64,000 nt of DNA from Aliikangiella coralliicola (GTDB lineage Bacteria; Pseudomonadota; Gammaproteobacteria; Enterobacterales; Kangiellaceae), in NCBI RefSeq assembly GCF_007004725.1, contig NZ_ML660163.1, positions 140,905-204,904 of the forward strand, written 5' to 3'. Of this stretch, positions 49,539 to 57,637 are shown piece by piece (the first letter of the stretch is position 1; every line of letters starts with the position of its first letter). The translations under genes and the position numbers were made by a program. The notes beneath the pieces are model-generated. The model made no database searches. It saw nothing but the letters and a program-made list of their open reading frames with translations, and was not told where the DNA came from.

Positions 49539-51295
49539 TATTTAAGTCCCACCTGGTTTGCTAACTGCTCAATTTCTGCTTCGAGTTGCGCAATTTCTTC
49601 GTCAATTTCTACGCTTTCTGCATCGAGTTGTTGTAGTGCTTGAATTAGTAAAGGGGTGACTTCAACATAGTTAACCGATTTAATTCCTTGGTCATTTTCA
49701 GTCACTAATTCAGGTAAAACTGCTTCAACTTCCTGAGCGATAAATCCATAATGCTCACGATCATCGCGATGCAATTCTTCTTTCCATCGATACTTTACGC
49801 CTCGCAATAATGAAACTAATTGCAAGCCATTTTCGATTGGTGTGACCGCTGTTTTTAAACGGGCATCGGAAGCTAAAGTGAGATCGCCGCTAATAGTTAA
49901 ATCACCATTGTTGGCTAAAGTAAGTGCAGCTATGTAACTACCACTAGCGTCGTTGTTAAAAGTAAGATCGCCGTTATCTGCAGCGCTGATTTGCCAGCTG
50001 TCGCCAGCGTCTTCGCCATTGTCGGCAGTTAATGTCCAGGTGGCTGCGCTGTCGATATCACCTAAAGTTGTGAAGGTTTTTGCGATGGAGTCTGCAAATC
50101 GATAGCTGCTACTGCCAAGAGCGGTTTGTCCATCACTGCCAGGATTCCAGGCAACAGTACTATCATTACCGAAAACAACCGTATTATCAGCGTGGCTAAC
50201 AGCACCATAACCGATGACAACAGCGTTTGAATGACTTACAGATGAGTTGGCACCGATGACTATTGAACCATTATTAGCAGTCGAAGTTGCTTTAGCGCCA
50301 TAACCGATCACGATACTATCATTGACTTCTGCTACTGCTCTAGCACCCATCACAGTTACACGACTTATATCAAGATTGGAGGCTGATGGCATTCCCGTAT
50401 CTGTACCGCGATCTCCTAGAAACCCGGTTTCAATATTTTCATCAGTATCGGTCCACTCTGCAAAGTCCGCGAATGCCCCTAAAACCACATTGTCTGACCC
50501 GGTTCGATTTGTCGAGCCCGCGCCGACTCCAAGGTAAGTGTTCCGGCTTGCCGAATCAGAAGTTCCGGTCCTGCCGTTTTCTCTTCCAGCCAAGGTTCCT
50601 ACAAAGGTGTTGAAGTGTCCACTCTCGGTATTTTCTCCTGCGCGCGCTCCCACCATGGTATTGAAGTTACTTAAATCAGCATCGGCCCCTGCCTGTTTTC
50701 CAATAAAAGTATTTCGGATACCTGCTCCTAGTTCTTCACCTGCCTCCATACCAAAGGCAGTGTTCCCCCAGCCATCATGACTATCAGCAGCAAAACCTCG
50801 CAAAGCATTAAAACCCAGCGCAGTATTTCGATAGCCTGACTGATTGTTTCTACCCGCATCCTCTCCAAAAAAGGAATTGTCATCACCAGTTGTGTTGTCC
50901 TCACCAGACTCTTCACCAATAAAAGTATTGCGCGAGCCTGTAGTATTGGCATAACCAGATTTTGTACCAAAGAAAGAATTATCTTCTCCCGTCGAATTGT
51001 TGTAACCGGCCTGAGTTCCGACAAAGCTATTACGAACACCGGTGGTGTTGCTATAACCACTTTGATAACCAACAAACACATTTTCGTCGACCTGATTGTT
51101 ATAACCGGCCTGATTGCCAACTAAGGTATTTCCACTTTGAGTCGTTGTATTACGACCGGCATCAACCCCGATTAAAGTATTTTTGTCTCCAGTTGTTATT
51201 GTGGCATTAGAATTAAGCTCAGTATTATCTGCAGCGACATTAAGCGACAGGCATATTAAACTTGTAGCCAACCAGTATGGTTTATTAAAGTTCAT
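49538..51295 (-). CDS. Secreted fibre-like protein with YadA-head-type repeats and S74 chaperone domain (third of three)
   Basis: The 585-residue protein has a signal peptide (about residues 1-22). An array of 12-14-residue repeats follows ([40 protein letters not shown]), of the type forming trimeric beta-rolls in YadA-like heads. A beta-rich neck follows, then a C-terminal intramolecular chaperone (peptidase S74) domain. The self-cleavage site is SDARLK with Ser476 and Lys481, followed by RGVKYRW and [18 protein letters not shown] coiled-coil end (about 555-585) fits the trimeric chaperone. In phage tail spikes and related proteins this domain drives trimer folding and then cuts itself off. 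There are no phage structural genes nearby. The start lies 11 bases after the previous gene. Confidence 0.87.
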   Translation of the reverse strand: MNFNKPYWLATSLICLSLNVAADNTELNSNATITTGDKNTLIGVDAGRNTTTQSGNTLVGNQAGYNNQVDENVFVGYQSGYSNTTGVRNSFVGTQAGYNNSTGEDNSFFGTKSGYANTTGSRNTFIGEESGEDNTTGDDNSFFGEDAGRNNQSGYRNTALGFNALRGFAADSHDGWGNTAFGMEAGEELGAGIRNTFIGKQAGADADLSNFNTMVGARAGENTESGHFNTFVGTLAGRENGRTGTSDSASRNTYLGVGAGSTNRTGSDNVVLGAFADFAEWTDTDENIETGFLGDRGTDTGMPSASNLDISRVTVMGARAVAEVNDSIVIGYGAKATSTANNGSIVIGANSSVSHSNAVVIGYGAVSHADNTVVFGNDSTVAWNPGSDGQTALGSSSYRFADSIAKTFTTLGDIDSAATWTLTADNGEDAGDSWQISAADNGDLTFNNDASGSYIAALTLANNGDLTISGDLTLASDARLKTAVTPIENGLQLVSLLRGVKYRWKEELHRDDREHYGFIAQEVEAVLPELVTENDQGIKSVNYVEVTPLLIQALQQLDAESVEIDEEIAQLEAEIEQLANQVGLK

Positions 51296-51306
51296 ACTTC
51301 TCCCCC

Positions 51307-53106
51307 TTAATTTCGCTTGATGACTAGTGCAGCTTCTATGGCATCTAATCTTTCGTCGAGCGAATCTAATTGTTGCTGCTGCTGATTTTGTTTAACATTC
51401 AATTCACCGCCGGCTTGTGCCAGTACCGGTAAAAGCGCCACATAATTGATAGACTTCATGCCGTCGCTTCTGGTCGAAACAGTTTCCGGTAAAATAGTTT
51501 CGACTTCTTGAGCAATTAAACCTGAGTGCTGTCGTTCATCACGGAAGGTTTGTGGACGCCAGATATAACTCACTGGACGTAATTGGTTGATCAAGTTTCG
51601 AGCGTCGTCAATTGGAACAATATTTTTTTTGAAGTTGGCGTCGGAAAGTACATTGACGTCGCCGGTGACAGTTAGCCCACCGTCATTGCGTAAGCTAATT
51701 AAAGTTGATTGACTGCCGCTAATATCATTATTGAAAGAAAAATTGCCATTATCTGCAACGACAACTTGCCAACTATCACCGGCATCCGACGCAGCATCTG
51801 CAGCAATAGTTAATGCGGCTGAACTGCCACTATCAGCGATAGTAGTAAGCGACTGACTGAACAAATTAGTAAAGCGATAGTCAGTGCGCCCTAATGTAGT
51901 CACTCCATCGGCATGGGGATGCCAACCGGTAGTGCTGTTATTGCCTATCACTGCGATATTATCGCCATGACTAGAAGCGCCATAACCTATGACAATTGAT
52001 TTCGTATGAGTCGCGTTAGCTCCAGCACCAATAACAACACTGCCTGTGCCTGACGCATTAACGTTATAGCCAACTGCTAAGGCAAAATCAGCGCTAATAT
52101 TTCCATAGGAACCTATCAAGGTTCCATTGCTAATGTTTGAACTTGATGGTGTCAATCCGGTCGCCGTGCCACTAGCAGATTTAAAAATCGTTTCGACCTG
52201 TGCTTCAGTTAATTGGCTCCAATCGGTAAAATCTGCGAAAGCACCAATAACAACATTGCCATCACCTGTTTGATTATTGGCGCCTGCTGCTGCACCAAAA
52301 AATGTGTTACTTTTCGCACCACTGGCAGACTCCAAACCCGACAATGTTCCCACCATTGTGCTAGCTTCTTCGCTTGTCGGATAGCTATTGTCTTGTACAT
52401 TTTCTCCAGCACGAGCACCGACTAAAGTATTGTAGGTACCGTCTCCCAAAAAATATCCCGCTCCTTCACCTACAGCAACATTTCCTTCGCTGCTGCCAAT
52501 GCCATACGCAGCCCGAAAACCGAAGGCAACTGTCTCAGTCGGTAACGCGTCTGAAACATTTCCATAAAGTGACTCACTACCAATGGCCACATTGAAATTC
52601 CCGGAAATGTTATACGCAGCTCGATATCCTAAGAAGCTGTTGTAAGGAGAGGCATTAGTTCCATCATTAGCGTAACCGGCACTACTTCCAGCTATCGCGA
52701 GACCGCGTTGGTTTGAAGCATTTTGGCCGGCTTCAAAACCGAAAAGAGTGTTGTAGCTATTTGTATTATTGAGTCCGGCACGTGTACCAATAGCGGTTAT
52801 TCCGTATATCGATTGATCTTGAGAAGCTGCCTGGTATCCAAAAATTACCCCCTCACCAGAATATAATACGGCTTGCCCAGCCTCTGCTCCAACAAAGACA
52901 TTCTCACTTCGAGTACCAATTGATGCGCCGGCACTTTCACCAAGTAACACATTATGATCTCCGGCGGTAATCGAAGCACCGGCATTTGTACCATAGAGGG
53001 TATTTTCTGCAGCCACCTCAAAAGTCAGTGCTGAAATTATTAACAAACCAGCGGCAAAACCTCTCGGCAACACATGAAGTTCTCGTTTTGAGACAAGTGA
53101 TTTCAT
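51307..53106 (-). CDS. Secreted fibre-like protein with YadA-head-type repeats and S74 chaperone domain (second of three)
   Basis: The 599-residue protein has a longer basic N-terminus with signal peptide (cleavage near TFEVAA). It then has head repeats (NTLYGTNAGA, NVLLGESAGA, NVFVGAEAGQ, NTLFGFEAGQ), less regular than in its neighbours. The S74 domain has SDANFK (Ser488, Lys493), RPVSYIW and HSGLIAQEVETILPETV, and ends in a Gln-rich coiled coil. The Arg-Leu to Asn-Phe change next to the catalytic Ser is the main difference from its paralogues; the Ser-Lys pair is kept. Its ATG overlaps the previous stop by four bases (ATGA), giving translational coupling. It probably forms homotrimers, or mixed trimers with its operon partners. 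Confidence 0.86.
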   Translation of the reverse strand: MKSLVSKRELHVLPRGFAAGLLIISALTFEVAAENTLYGTNAGASITAGDHNVLLGESAGASIGTRSENVFVGAEAGQAVLYSGEGVIFGYQAASQDQSIYGITAIGTRAGLNNTNSYNTLFGFEAGQNASNQRGLAIAGSSAGYANDGTNASPYNSFLGYRAAYNISGNFNVAIGSESLYGNVSDALPTETVAFGFRAAYGIGSSEGNVAVGEGAGYFLGDGTYNTLVGARAGENVQDNSYPTSEEASTMVGTLSGLESASGAKSNTFFGAAAGANNQTGDGNVVIGAFADFTDWSQLTEAQVETIFKSASGTATGLTPSSSNISNGTLIGSYGNISADFALAVGYNVNASGTGSVVIGAGANATHTKSIVIGYGASSHGDNIAVIGNNSTTGWHPHADGVTTLGRTDYRFTNLFSQSLTTIADSGSSAALTIAADAASDAGDSWQVVVADNGNFSFNNDISGSQSTLISLRNDGGLTVTGDVNVLSDANFKKNIVPIDDARNLINQLRPVSYIWRPQTFRDERQHSGLIAQEVETILPETVSTRSDGMKSINYVALLPVLAQAGGELNVKQNQQQQQLDSLDERLDAIEAALVIKRN

Positions 53107-54845
53107 CCCTGCTCTCCTCTTTGCGAAGAGACTTTCGATGTCTGTAATTCAAAAAACCGCTGAAGTTTCAATCTCCTTGCTTTGAGTTGTTCCAACTGTG
53201 CGCGACGGGATTTATTTTGCTCCGCAAGTTCTTTTAATGACTCGACCAAAAAGGGGACCAGGGCAATGTAGTTGACAGTTTTACGACCACTTTTTTCTGT
53301 TTTAACGATATTAGGAAAAATGGATTCTACTTGCTGTGCAATTAAGCCTAAATGTTTCGAAGTGCTGTCACTTTCTTTAATAAAATCATAATGCACAGCT
53401 GATAACCGAGAGGTTGCTGACAAAGCCTTATCAATCGGATTAACTTTCTTTTTTAAGCGTGCATCTGAATTTAGGTAAAGGACGCCAGCAATTGTTAAAT
53501 CGCCACTTTTGTTGATACTCAAAGTGTTTGACTGACTACCACTGATGTTGTTGCTGATATTGAATTGGCCATCATCTACTGCAGAAATTTGCCAAGTATC
53601 TCCATTATCCTCAGCAGCATCAGCGCTAATTACCCAACTGACAGTATCATCGGTATCAGCTACACTCACAATATTAGCGCTAATCAGGCCGCTAAAACGA
53701 TAATCACTATTGCCTAAACTGACCGTGGCATCACTCGCGGCATCCCAACTTAGTGTGTCACTATCACCTAACAATAAGGAGTTGGAATAGATACTCGTAC
53801 TGCCCAAACCAATGTTGATAGATTGATCATCAGAAACAACTCCCCCAAGCGAAATGGCTCCCGCAGCTTTTGCATCGGTATATTGACCTAATGCTATCCC
53901 CTCATCCCGCGTAACTTCAGCACCAATCCCAACTCCAACCGCCTTAAAAATTTCACTTTCTGACGCATCTGCACCTGTCCCAATAAATAAATTATCTGCT
54001 CCTGTCTTATTATCATAAGCAGCGAACGCACCTAAGGCCGTATTACGGTTCGCACTATTAGCACTCGAGCTCCGGTCATTTGTCCATCCAGCCTGAGCCC
54101 CAACAAAAGTGTTATAATCTGTATCAGCAAGGCTAGCTCCTGCTTTAACCCCAACAAGTGTATTGAAGTTACCTGCTGTTATGAAATTAATATTAGAACC
54201 AAGCAGTGTATTGTGAACACCGCTTGTAAGATAATGTGCAGCGTCATACCCTATTACAGAATTACCATAACCTGTTACTTTCGACCCATTTGCAGCCCCC
54301 CGCAACGCACTGTAACCAACAGCAGTATTATCGTTTCCATCGGTAAGGCCTGCCCCAGCAGTATAACCAAATGCTGTATTGTTACTCCCAGCCGTATTGT
54401 CTTCTCCTGACCTATAACCAAAAAAAGTATTGTCTGAACCTGTAGTGTTAGCTAAGCCCGATTCATAACCAAAAAAAGTATTGTCCGAGCCACTGGTACC
54501 GCTTGTACAGTTTGCTAATCCTGTCTGAAAACCTGCAAAGGTGTTATCGGAACAAGCTACATTGACTAACCCAGATTGGTGGCCCAGAAAAACATTATCG
54601 CTGCCACTCGTGTTTGCCATACCTGCTTGAGCCCCGATAAAGGTATTGTTATCTGAGGTAACAATAGATTTTCCAGCACTTTCTCCAATCAAGGTGTTGC
54701 CTTCGGCACTTGTACTCAAATTTGCACCGGCATCAGTTCCCAAAGTCGTGTTGTCAGCAAAAACAAATCCACTCGTTGTCGCCATCAACAAAGCCATCGA
54801 CAAACGCCGCGGCGAAAACTTATTTTCACTATTCATATGAGCCAC
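53103..54845 (-). CDS. Secreted fibre-like protein with YadA-head-type repeats and S74 chaperone domain (first of three)
   Basis: The 580-residue protein opens the four-gene operon. It has a signal peptide (about residues 1-30) and very regular head repeats (NTLIGESAGK, NTFIGAQAGM, NVFLGHQSGL, NTFFGYESGL, NTFFGYRSGE). An insertion with two cysteines (NVACSDNTF, GLANCTSG) could disulfide-link the head. The S74 domain has SDARLK (Ser460, Lys465) and HLGLIAQQVESIFPNIV, followed by an Arg/Lys-rich coiled coil longer than in the other two. A sigma-54-type promoter and CTATAAGC boxes lie upstream, so the whole operon should be controlled together. Trimer formation and self-cleavage are family knowledge; the surface role is inferred. 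Confidence 0.87.
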   Translation of the reverse strand: MAHMNSENKFSPRRLSMALLMATTSGFVFADNTTLGTDAGANLSTSAEGNTLIGESAGKSIVTSDNNTFIGAQAGMANTSGSDNVFLGHQSGLVNVACSDNTFAGFQTGLANCTSGTSGSDNTFFGYESGLANTTGSDNTFFGYRSGEDNTAGSNNTAFGYTAGAGLTDGNDNTAVGYSALRGAANGSKVTGYGNSVIGYDAAHYLTSGVHNTLLGSNINFITAGNFNTLVGVKAGASLADTDYNTFVGAQAGWTNDRSSSANSANRNTALGAFAAYDNKTGADNLFIGTGADASESEIFKAVGVGIGAEVTRDEGIALGQYTDAKAAGAISLGGVVSDDQSINIGLGSTSIYSNSLLLGDSDTLSWDAASDATVSLGNSDYRFSGLISANIVSVADTDDTVSWVISADAAEDNGDTWQISAVDDGQFNISNNISGSQSNTLSINKSGDLTIAGVLYLNSDARLKKKVNPIDKALSATSRLSAVHYDFIKESDSTSKHLGLIAQQVESIFPNIVKTEKSGRKTVNYIALVPFLVESLKELAEQNKSRRAQLEQLKARRLKLQRFFELQTSKVSSQRGEQG

Positions 54846-54962
54846 CCGCTACAGTGGTAATTGCTCGACAACATAAACTTTGCCCTCTAAACACTCTTTT
54901 CTCTCGAAAAATTTTGACAAGATCGATTGGTATAAGCGATTGATTTCAATGAGTTCGAATAT

Positions 54963-54979
54963 TGCGATATATATGCCAA
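54963..54979 (-). promoter_or_regulatory. Sigma-54-type promoter of the fibre operon
   Basis: On the minus strand TTGGCATATATATCGCA has GG-N10-GC spacing and lies about 120 bases upstream of the first start codon. A GCTTATA box (minus strand, 54931-54937) lies downstream of it, as in the promoters at 15046 and 19106. Confidence 0.68.
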
Positions 54980-55038
54980 CTTTAATTTTTATTGACTAAA
55001 CAATTAGTTAGATAAAAATTGATGTCGTGATAGGAATT

Positions 55039-55066
55039 TCTATAAGAAAAAGACTGCTCTATAAGC
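55039..55066 (-). promoter_or_regulatory. CTATAAGC box pair upstream of the fibre operon
   Basis: TCTATAAGA (55039-55047) and TCTATAAGC (55058-55066) lie about 62-89 bases beyond the -24 element. The two are 19 bases apart, about two helical turns, as in the pairs at 14949 and 19009 (20 bases). Confidence 0.6.
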
Positions 55067-55189
55067 GCTGATTGCTTAGATAGCTTGGCTTAGCAGAAAA
55101 ATTTGATGGCAGTCCGGCCGTGATCAGCAGATATCAGGAATGGCTCGAAGATAAGTTGGGCGTTAACACCCGCTAATGAACTTGTAGTC

Positions 55190-56809
55190 TTAGTGAGCAG
55201 CTACGGTATAGTAAGTCCAACGTCGTTGCCCTTGTTTGTTTAACAAACCTTCTTTATGGAGTTTTTTTAATAGATAAGAAGCGCGACTATGATCAACTTC
55301 CAGGACTTGTTGCGCAATCGTATTATCAATTTTTCCATGGGTTTTGGCATACTCGATAATTAAATTTTCTTGAGAATTAGCTTTAAGGTGTTTCCAGTTA
55401 ACCGATTCTGACGTTTGAATTGATGCGTCTTCAACTTGCTCTTGCGCTAAATCGACATCACTCTCCGCTCCAGAGACACTATTCTCTCCAGCCAGACTTT
55501 GTCGCGGCTCTTCCATAAAATGTAAGTGCCTTTCAGTGATCATTTGGCCCCGACTAGCGATCAGCGCATATTCAATAAGATTCTTAAGCTCTCGTACATT
55601 TCCTGGAAAATGATATCGACCGATTGCACTTAGCGCTTGCGGTGAAATCTCAGGTTGTTCCCGCCCCATTTGCTCACCAAGCAACACTAAAAAATGCTCC
55701 GCTAATAATTCGATATCACCCTGTCTCTCTCTTAACGGCGGCAAGGAAACTTGATAGCCAGCTAATCGGAAAAACAGATCTTGTCGGAACTCTTTAGTTT
55801 GCAGTTTGCTGCGCAAATCCAAATTGGTTGCGGCAATCACTCTGACATCAACCTTACGGCTTTGCCGGCCGCCGATTGGCGTCACCAAACCATCTTCTAA
55901 AACCCGTAATAACTTAGCTTGCAGCGACAAAGGCATATCGCCAATTTCGTCTAGAAATAACGTTCCGCCATCCGCTTGCACAAAATAGCCGCTTCTATCT
56001 GTCGTCGCACCGGTATAGGCGCCTTTGGTGTGACCAAATAATTCTGCATCGGCAAGTTCCGCTGGTATTGCGGAACAATTGACCGCCACAAAAGGTTTGT
56101 TACTTCGGGCACTGCCATAGTGAATAGCGCGTGAAATCAACTCTTTGCCCGTGCCGCTTTCCCCTAATACCAATACATTCGTTTTTGGCGCGGCCTGCAA
56201 GTTGCGGACTTCTTCAATCAGCTCTCGTGTTGCCAGGCTTTGGCCAACAAATGCATCTATTTTCCAATGCTCCGCTTCCCTTCGGGTTATTGTCGATAGC
56301 CTTTCATCAGCAAGGTTAAGTGCTTGCTCGGCCTGTTTACGTTTGCTGATTTGTTCTTGCAGTTCTGTATTTAACCGCTCTAAAAGCCGGTTCTTTTCCA
56401 TTAACATTTGCTGCTGATGGCGAATTGTCAGATGCGCCTTGATACGTGCCAAGACTTCTTCTCGCTGTAACGGCTTGATAACGAAATCGATGGCGCCGGC
56501 TTTAAAGCCTTCCAGTCGTTTGTCGATGTCGGCAAGCGCACTCATAAAAATGACCGGAGACTGCTCGGTTTTTTTATTCGCTTTTAATTCAGCGCAAACT
56601 TGATACCCATTTAGCCCGGGCATCATCACGTCTAGCAATACAATATCCGGCGTTCTTTCGAAGGCGAGAGAAAGCGCTTGCTCGCCATCGGTAGCAACCA
56701 TAAGTTCCAAACCACTATCAGAAAGATAATTAACCAAGATGTCTAAATTATCCGGCTGATCATCGACGATTAGCACCACGGCAGAAGTAGAATTCTGCGG
56801 AATATTCAT
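55190..56809 (-). CDS. Sigma-54-dependent response regulator with REC, AAA+ and winged-helix output
   Basis: The 539-residue protein has a receiver domain (residues about 10-125, phosphoacceptor Asp60 in LLDVMMPG, acidic pair Asp16-Asp17, FVIKP lysine) and a coiled-coil linker (about 130-180). The sigma-54 activator AAA+ domain (about 185-420) has Walker A GESGTGKE, the sigma-54-contacting loop GAYTGA (variant of GAFTGA), Walker B GGTLFLDEIGD and the arginine-finger region LFFRLAGY. The C-terminus (about 455-539) is not a Fis-type helix-turn-helix. Instead it looks like a winged helix (DNTIAQQVLEVDHSRASYLLKKLHKEGLL). Phosphorylation should let it bind upstream sites and open sigma-54 promoters. 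The region upstream has four GCTTATA boxes, suggesting autoregulation. Its natural partner is the kinase at 60306. It is functionally analogous to PrsR, but orthology is not shown. Confidence 0.9.
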   Translation of the reverse strand: MNIPQNSTSAVVLIVDDQPDNLDILVNYLSDSGLELMVATDGEQALSLAFERTPDIVLLDVMMPGLNGYQVCAELKANKKTEQSPVIFMSALADIDKRLEGFKAGAIDFVIKPLQREEVLARIKAHLTIRHQQQMLMEKNRLLERLNTELQEQISKRKQAEQALNLADERLSTITRREAEHWKIDAFVGQSLATRELIEEVRNLQAAPKTNVLVLGESGTGKELISRAIHYGSARSNKPFVAVNCSAIPAELADAELFGHTKGAYTGATTDRSGYFVQADGGTLFLDEIGDMPLSLQAKLLRVLEDGLVTPIGGRQSRKVDVRVIAATNLDLRSKLQTKEFRQDLFFRLAGYQVSLPPLRERQGDIELLAEHFLVLLGEQMGREQPEISPQALSAIGRYHFPGNVRELKNLIEYALIASRGQMITERHLHFMEEPRQSLAGENSVSGAESDVDLAQEQVEDASIQTSESVNWKHLKANSQENLIIEYAKTHGKIDNTIAQQVLEVDHSRASYLLKKLHKEGLLNKQGQRRWTYYTVAAH

Positions 56810-56828
56810 AGGTTGCCCAGAGTTTATA

Positions 56829-56880
56829 CGCTTATAGTTGCCTCTAGTATAAGCGAAAACGCTTATAAAAACCTATAAGC
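56829..56880. promoter_or_regulatory. Four GCTTATA boxes as two dyads in the divergent regulatory region
   Basis: CGCTTATAG (56829-56837) faces TATAAGC (56848-56854), and GCTTATAA (56861-56868) faces CTATAAGC (56873-56880). Both pairs are inverted, so the natural site may be a dyad GCTTATA-N(6-10)-TATAAGC. The cluster is 20 bases from the regulator start and could act on both divergent units. Confidence 0.65.
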
Positions 56881-56970
56881 AGAATCCAATTTGATAAATA
56901 AATCGATGAAATATTAATGCTATCTACTTGATTCAAAAGAAAAATAAATTGACACATTCATGAATTAAAA

Positions 56971-56987
56971 TTGGCTTGATAATTGAA
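56971..56987 (+). promoter_or_regulatory. Weak sigma-54-type promoter candidate for the signalling operon
   Basis: TTGGCTTGATAATTGAA keeps the -24 TTGGC but has TTGAA instead of TTGCA at -12, so the second half of the GG-N10-GC pattern fails. It lies 50-66 bases upstream of the start at 57037. Confidence 0.35.
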
Positions 56988-57036
56988 GGTTACTCAAGAC
57001 CAATGATTTAACGATAAAACATGTTTTTGATTACTT

Positions 57037-57450
57037 ATGGAAACAGCTCTTAATAAACCGCAAGGACAGGCCGGCGTCTTGCCAACGGTCTTAGCGGTGG
57101 ACGACGTTCCAGACAATCTGGATATCTTAGTAGCGCATCTCGAGCAAGAGGAAATCGAGCTGATAGTCGCACTGTCAGGGGAGGAAGGCGTTACCCTGGC
57201 CACCCGAATCAAACCGGACTTAATCCTTATGGACGTCATGATGCCGGGCATTGATGGATTTGAAGCCTGCCGACAGCTAAAAGAGAATCCGGAGACGGCT
57301 AAAATTCCGCTGATATTCTTGAGCGCCAGAAGCGATGAAAAGTATATAGAACGCGGCTTATCGCTAGGCGCAGTCGACTATATTTACAAGCCGGTATCAG
57401 TGCCGCTTTTAAAAGCTCGGTTGAGAAATCACCTGGCGCCAAAGTATTGA
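57037..57450 (+). CDS. Single-domain response regulator (CheY-like)
   Basis: The 137-residue protein is a receiver domain alone. It has the acidic pair in LAVDDVPDN, phosphoacceptor Asp66 (LILMDVMMPG), a Ser in place of Thr in IFLSARS, and the conserved Lys118 (YIYKP). It has no output domain, so it may act by protein contact, as a phosphate sink, or as a relay competing with the DNA-binding regulator encoded divergently. It shares the VDDxPDNLDILV segment with that regulator, which suggests common descent or the same kinase partner. It is probably the first gene of an operon with the TonB receptor, periplasmic protein and kinase, although 187 bases separate it from the receptor gene. Confidence 0.88.
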   Translation: METALNKPQGQAGVLPTVLAVDDVPDNLDILVAHLEQEEIELIVALSGEEGVTLATRIKPDLILMDVMMPGIDGFEACRQLKENPETAKIPLIFLSARSDEKYIERGLSLGAVDYIYKPVSVPLLKARLRNHLAPKY

Positions 57451-57525
57451 AGTCGAAGTACTTAGGTCGAAGTACTGAAGTCAAATTACTGAAGCGAAAA
57501 TACTGAAACGAAACAACCGAAGCAA
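57442..57525 (+). repeat. Six tandem copies of a degenerate 14-bp repeat
   Basis: Units such as AAGTACTGAAGTCA repeat every 14 bases from 57442 to 57525, and diverge towards the 3' end. The first unit contains the stop codon of the response regulator. Confidence 0.75.
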
Positions 57526-57637
57526 TGGGCGAGAGGAAACGCGTGACTGAACACATACGACTAAAAGTTTGTTTCTTTCCGCTTTAGGCATTACTCTCCG
57601 TTTTGATAAACCCAATAATTAATGAGGAATCCATTCG

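Noticed and set aside
49538..54845. Prophage tail-fibre region
   Set aside because: S74 domains occur in phage spikes, but all three proteins have Sec signal peptides, share an operon with a GlyGly-CTERM protein, and no capsid, tail, lysis or integrase gene is near.
56861..56873. Sigma-54 promoter for the response regulator gene (minus strand)
   Set aside because: GG and GC are nine rather than ten bases apart here and the flanking bases do not fit the consensus.
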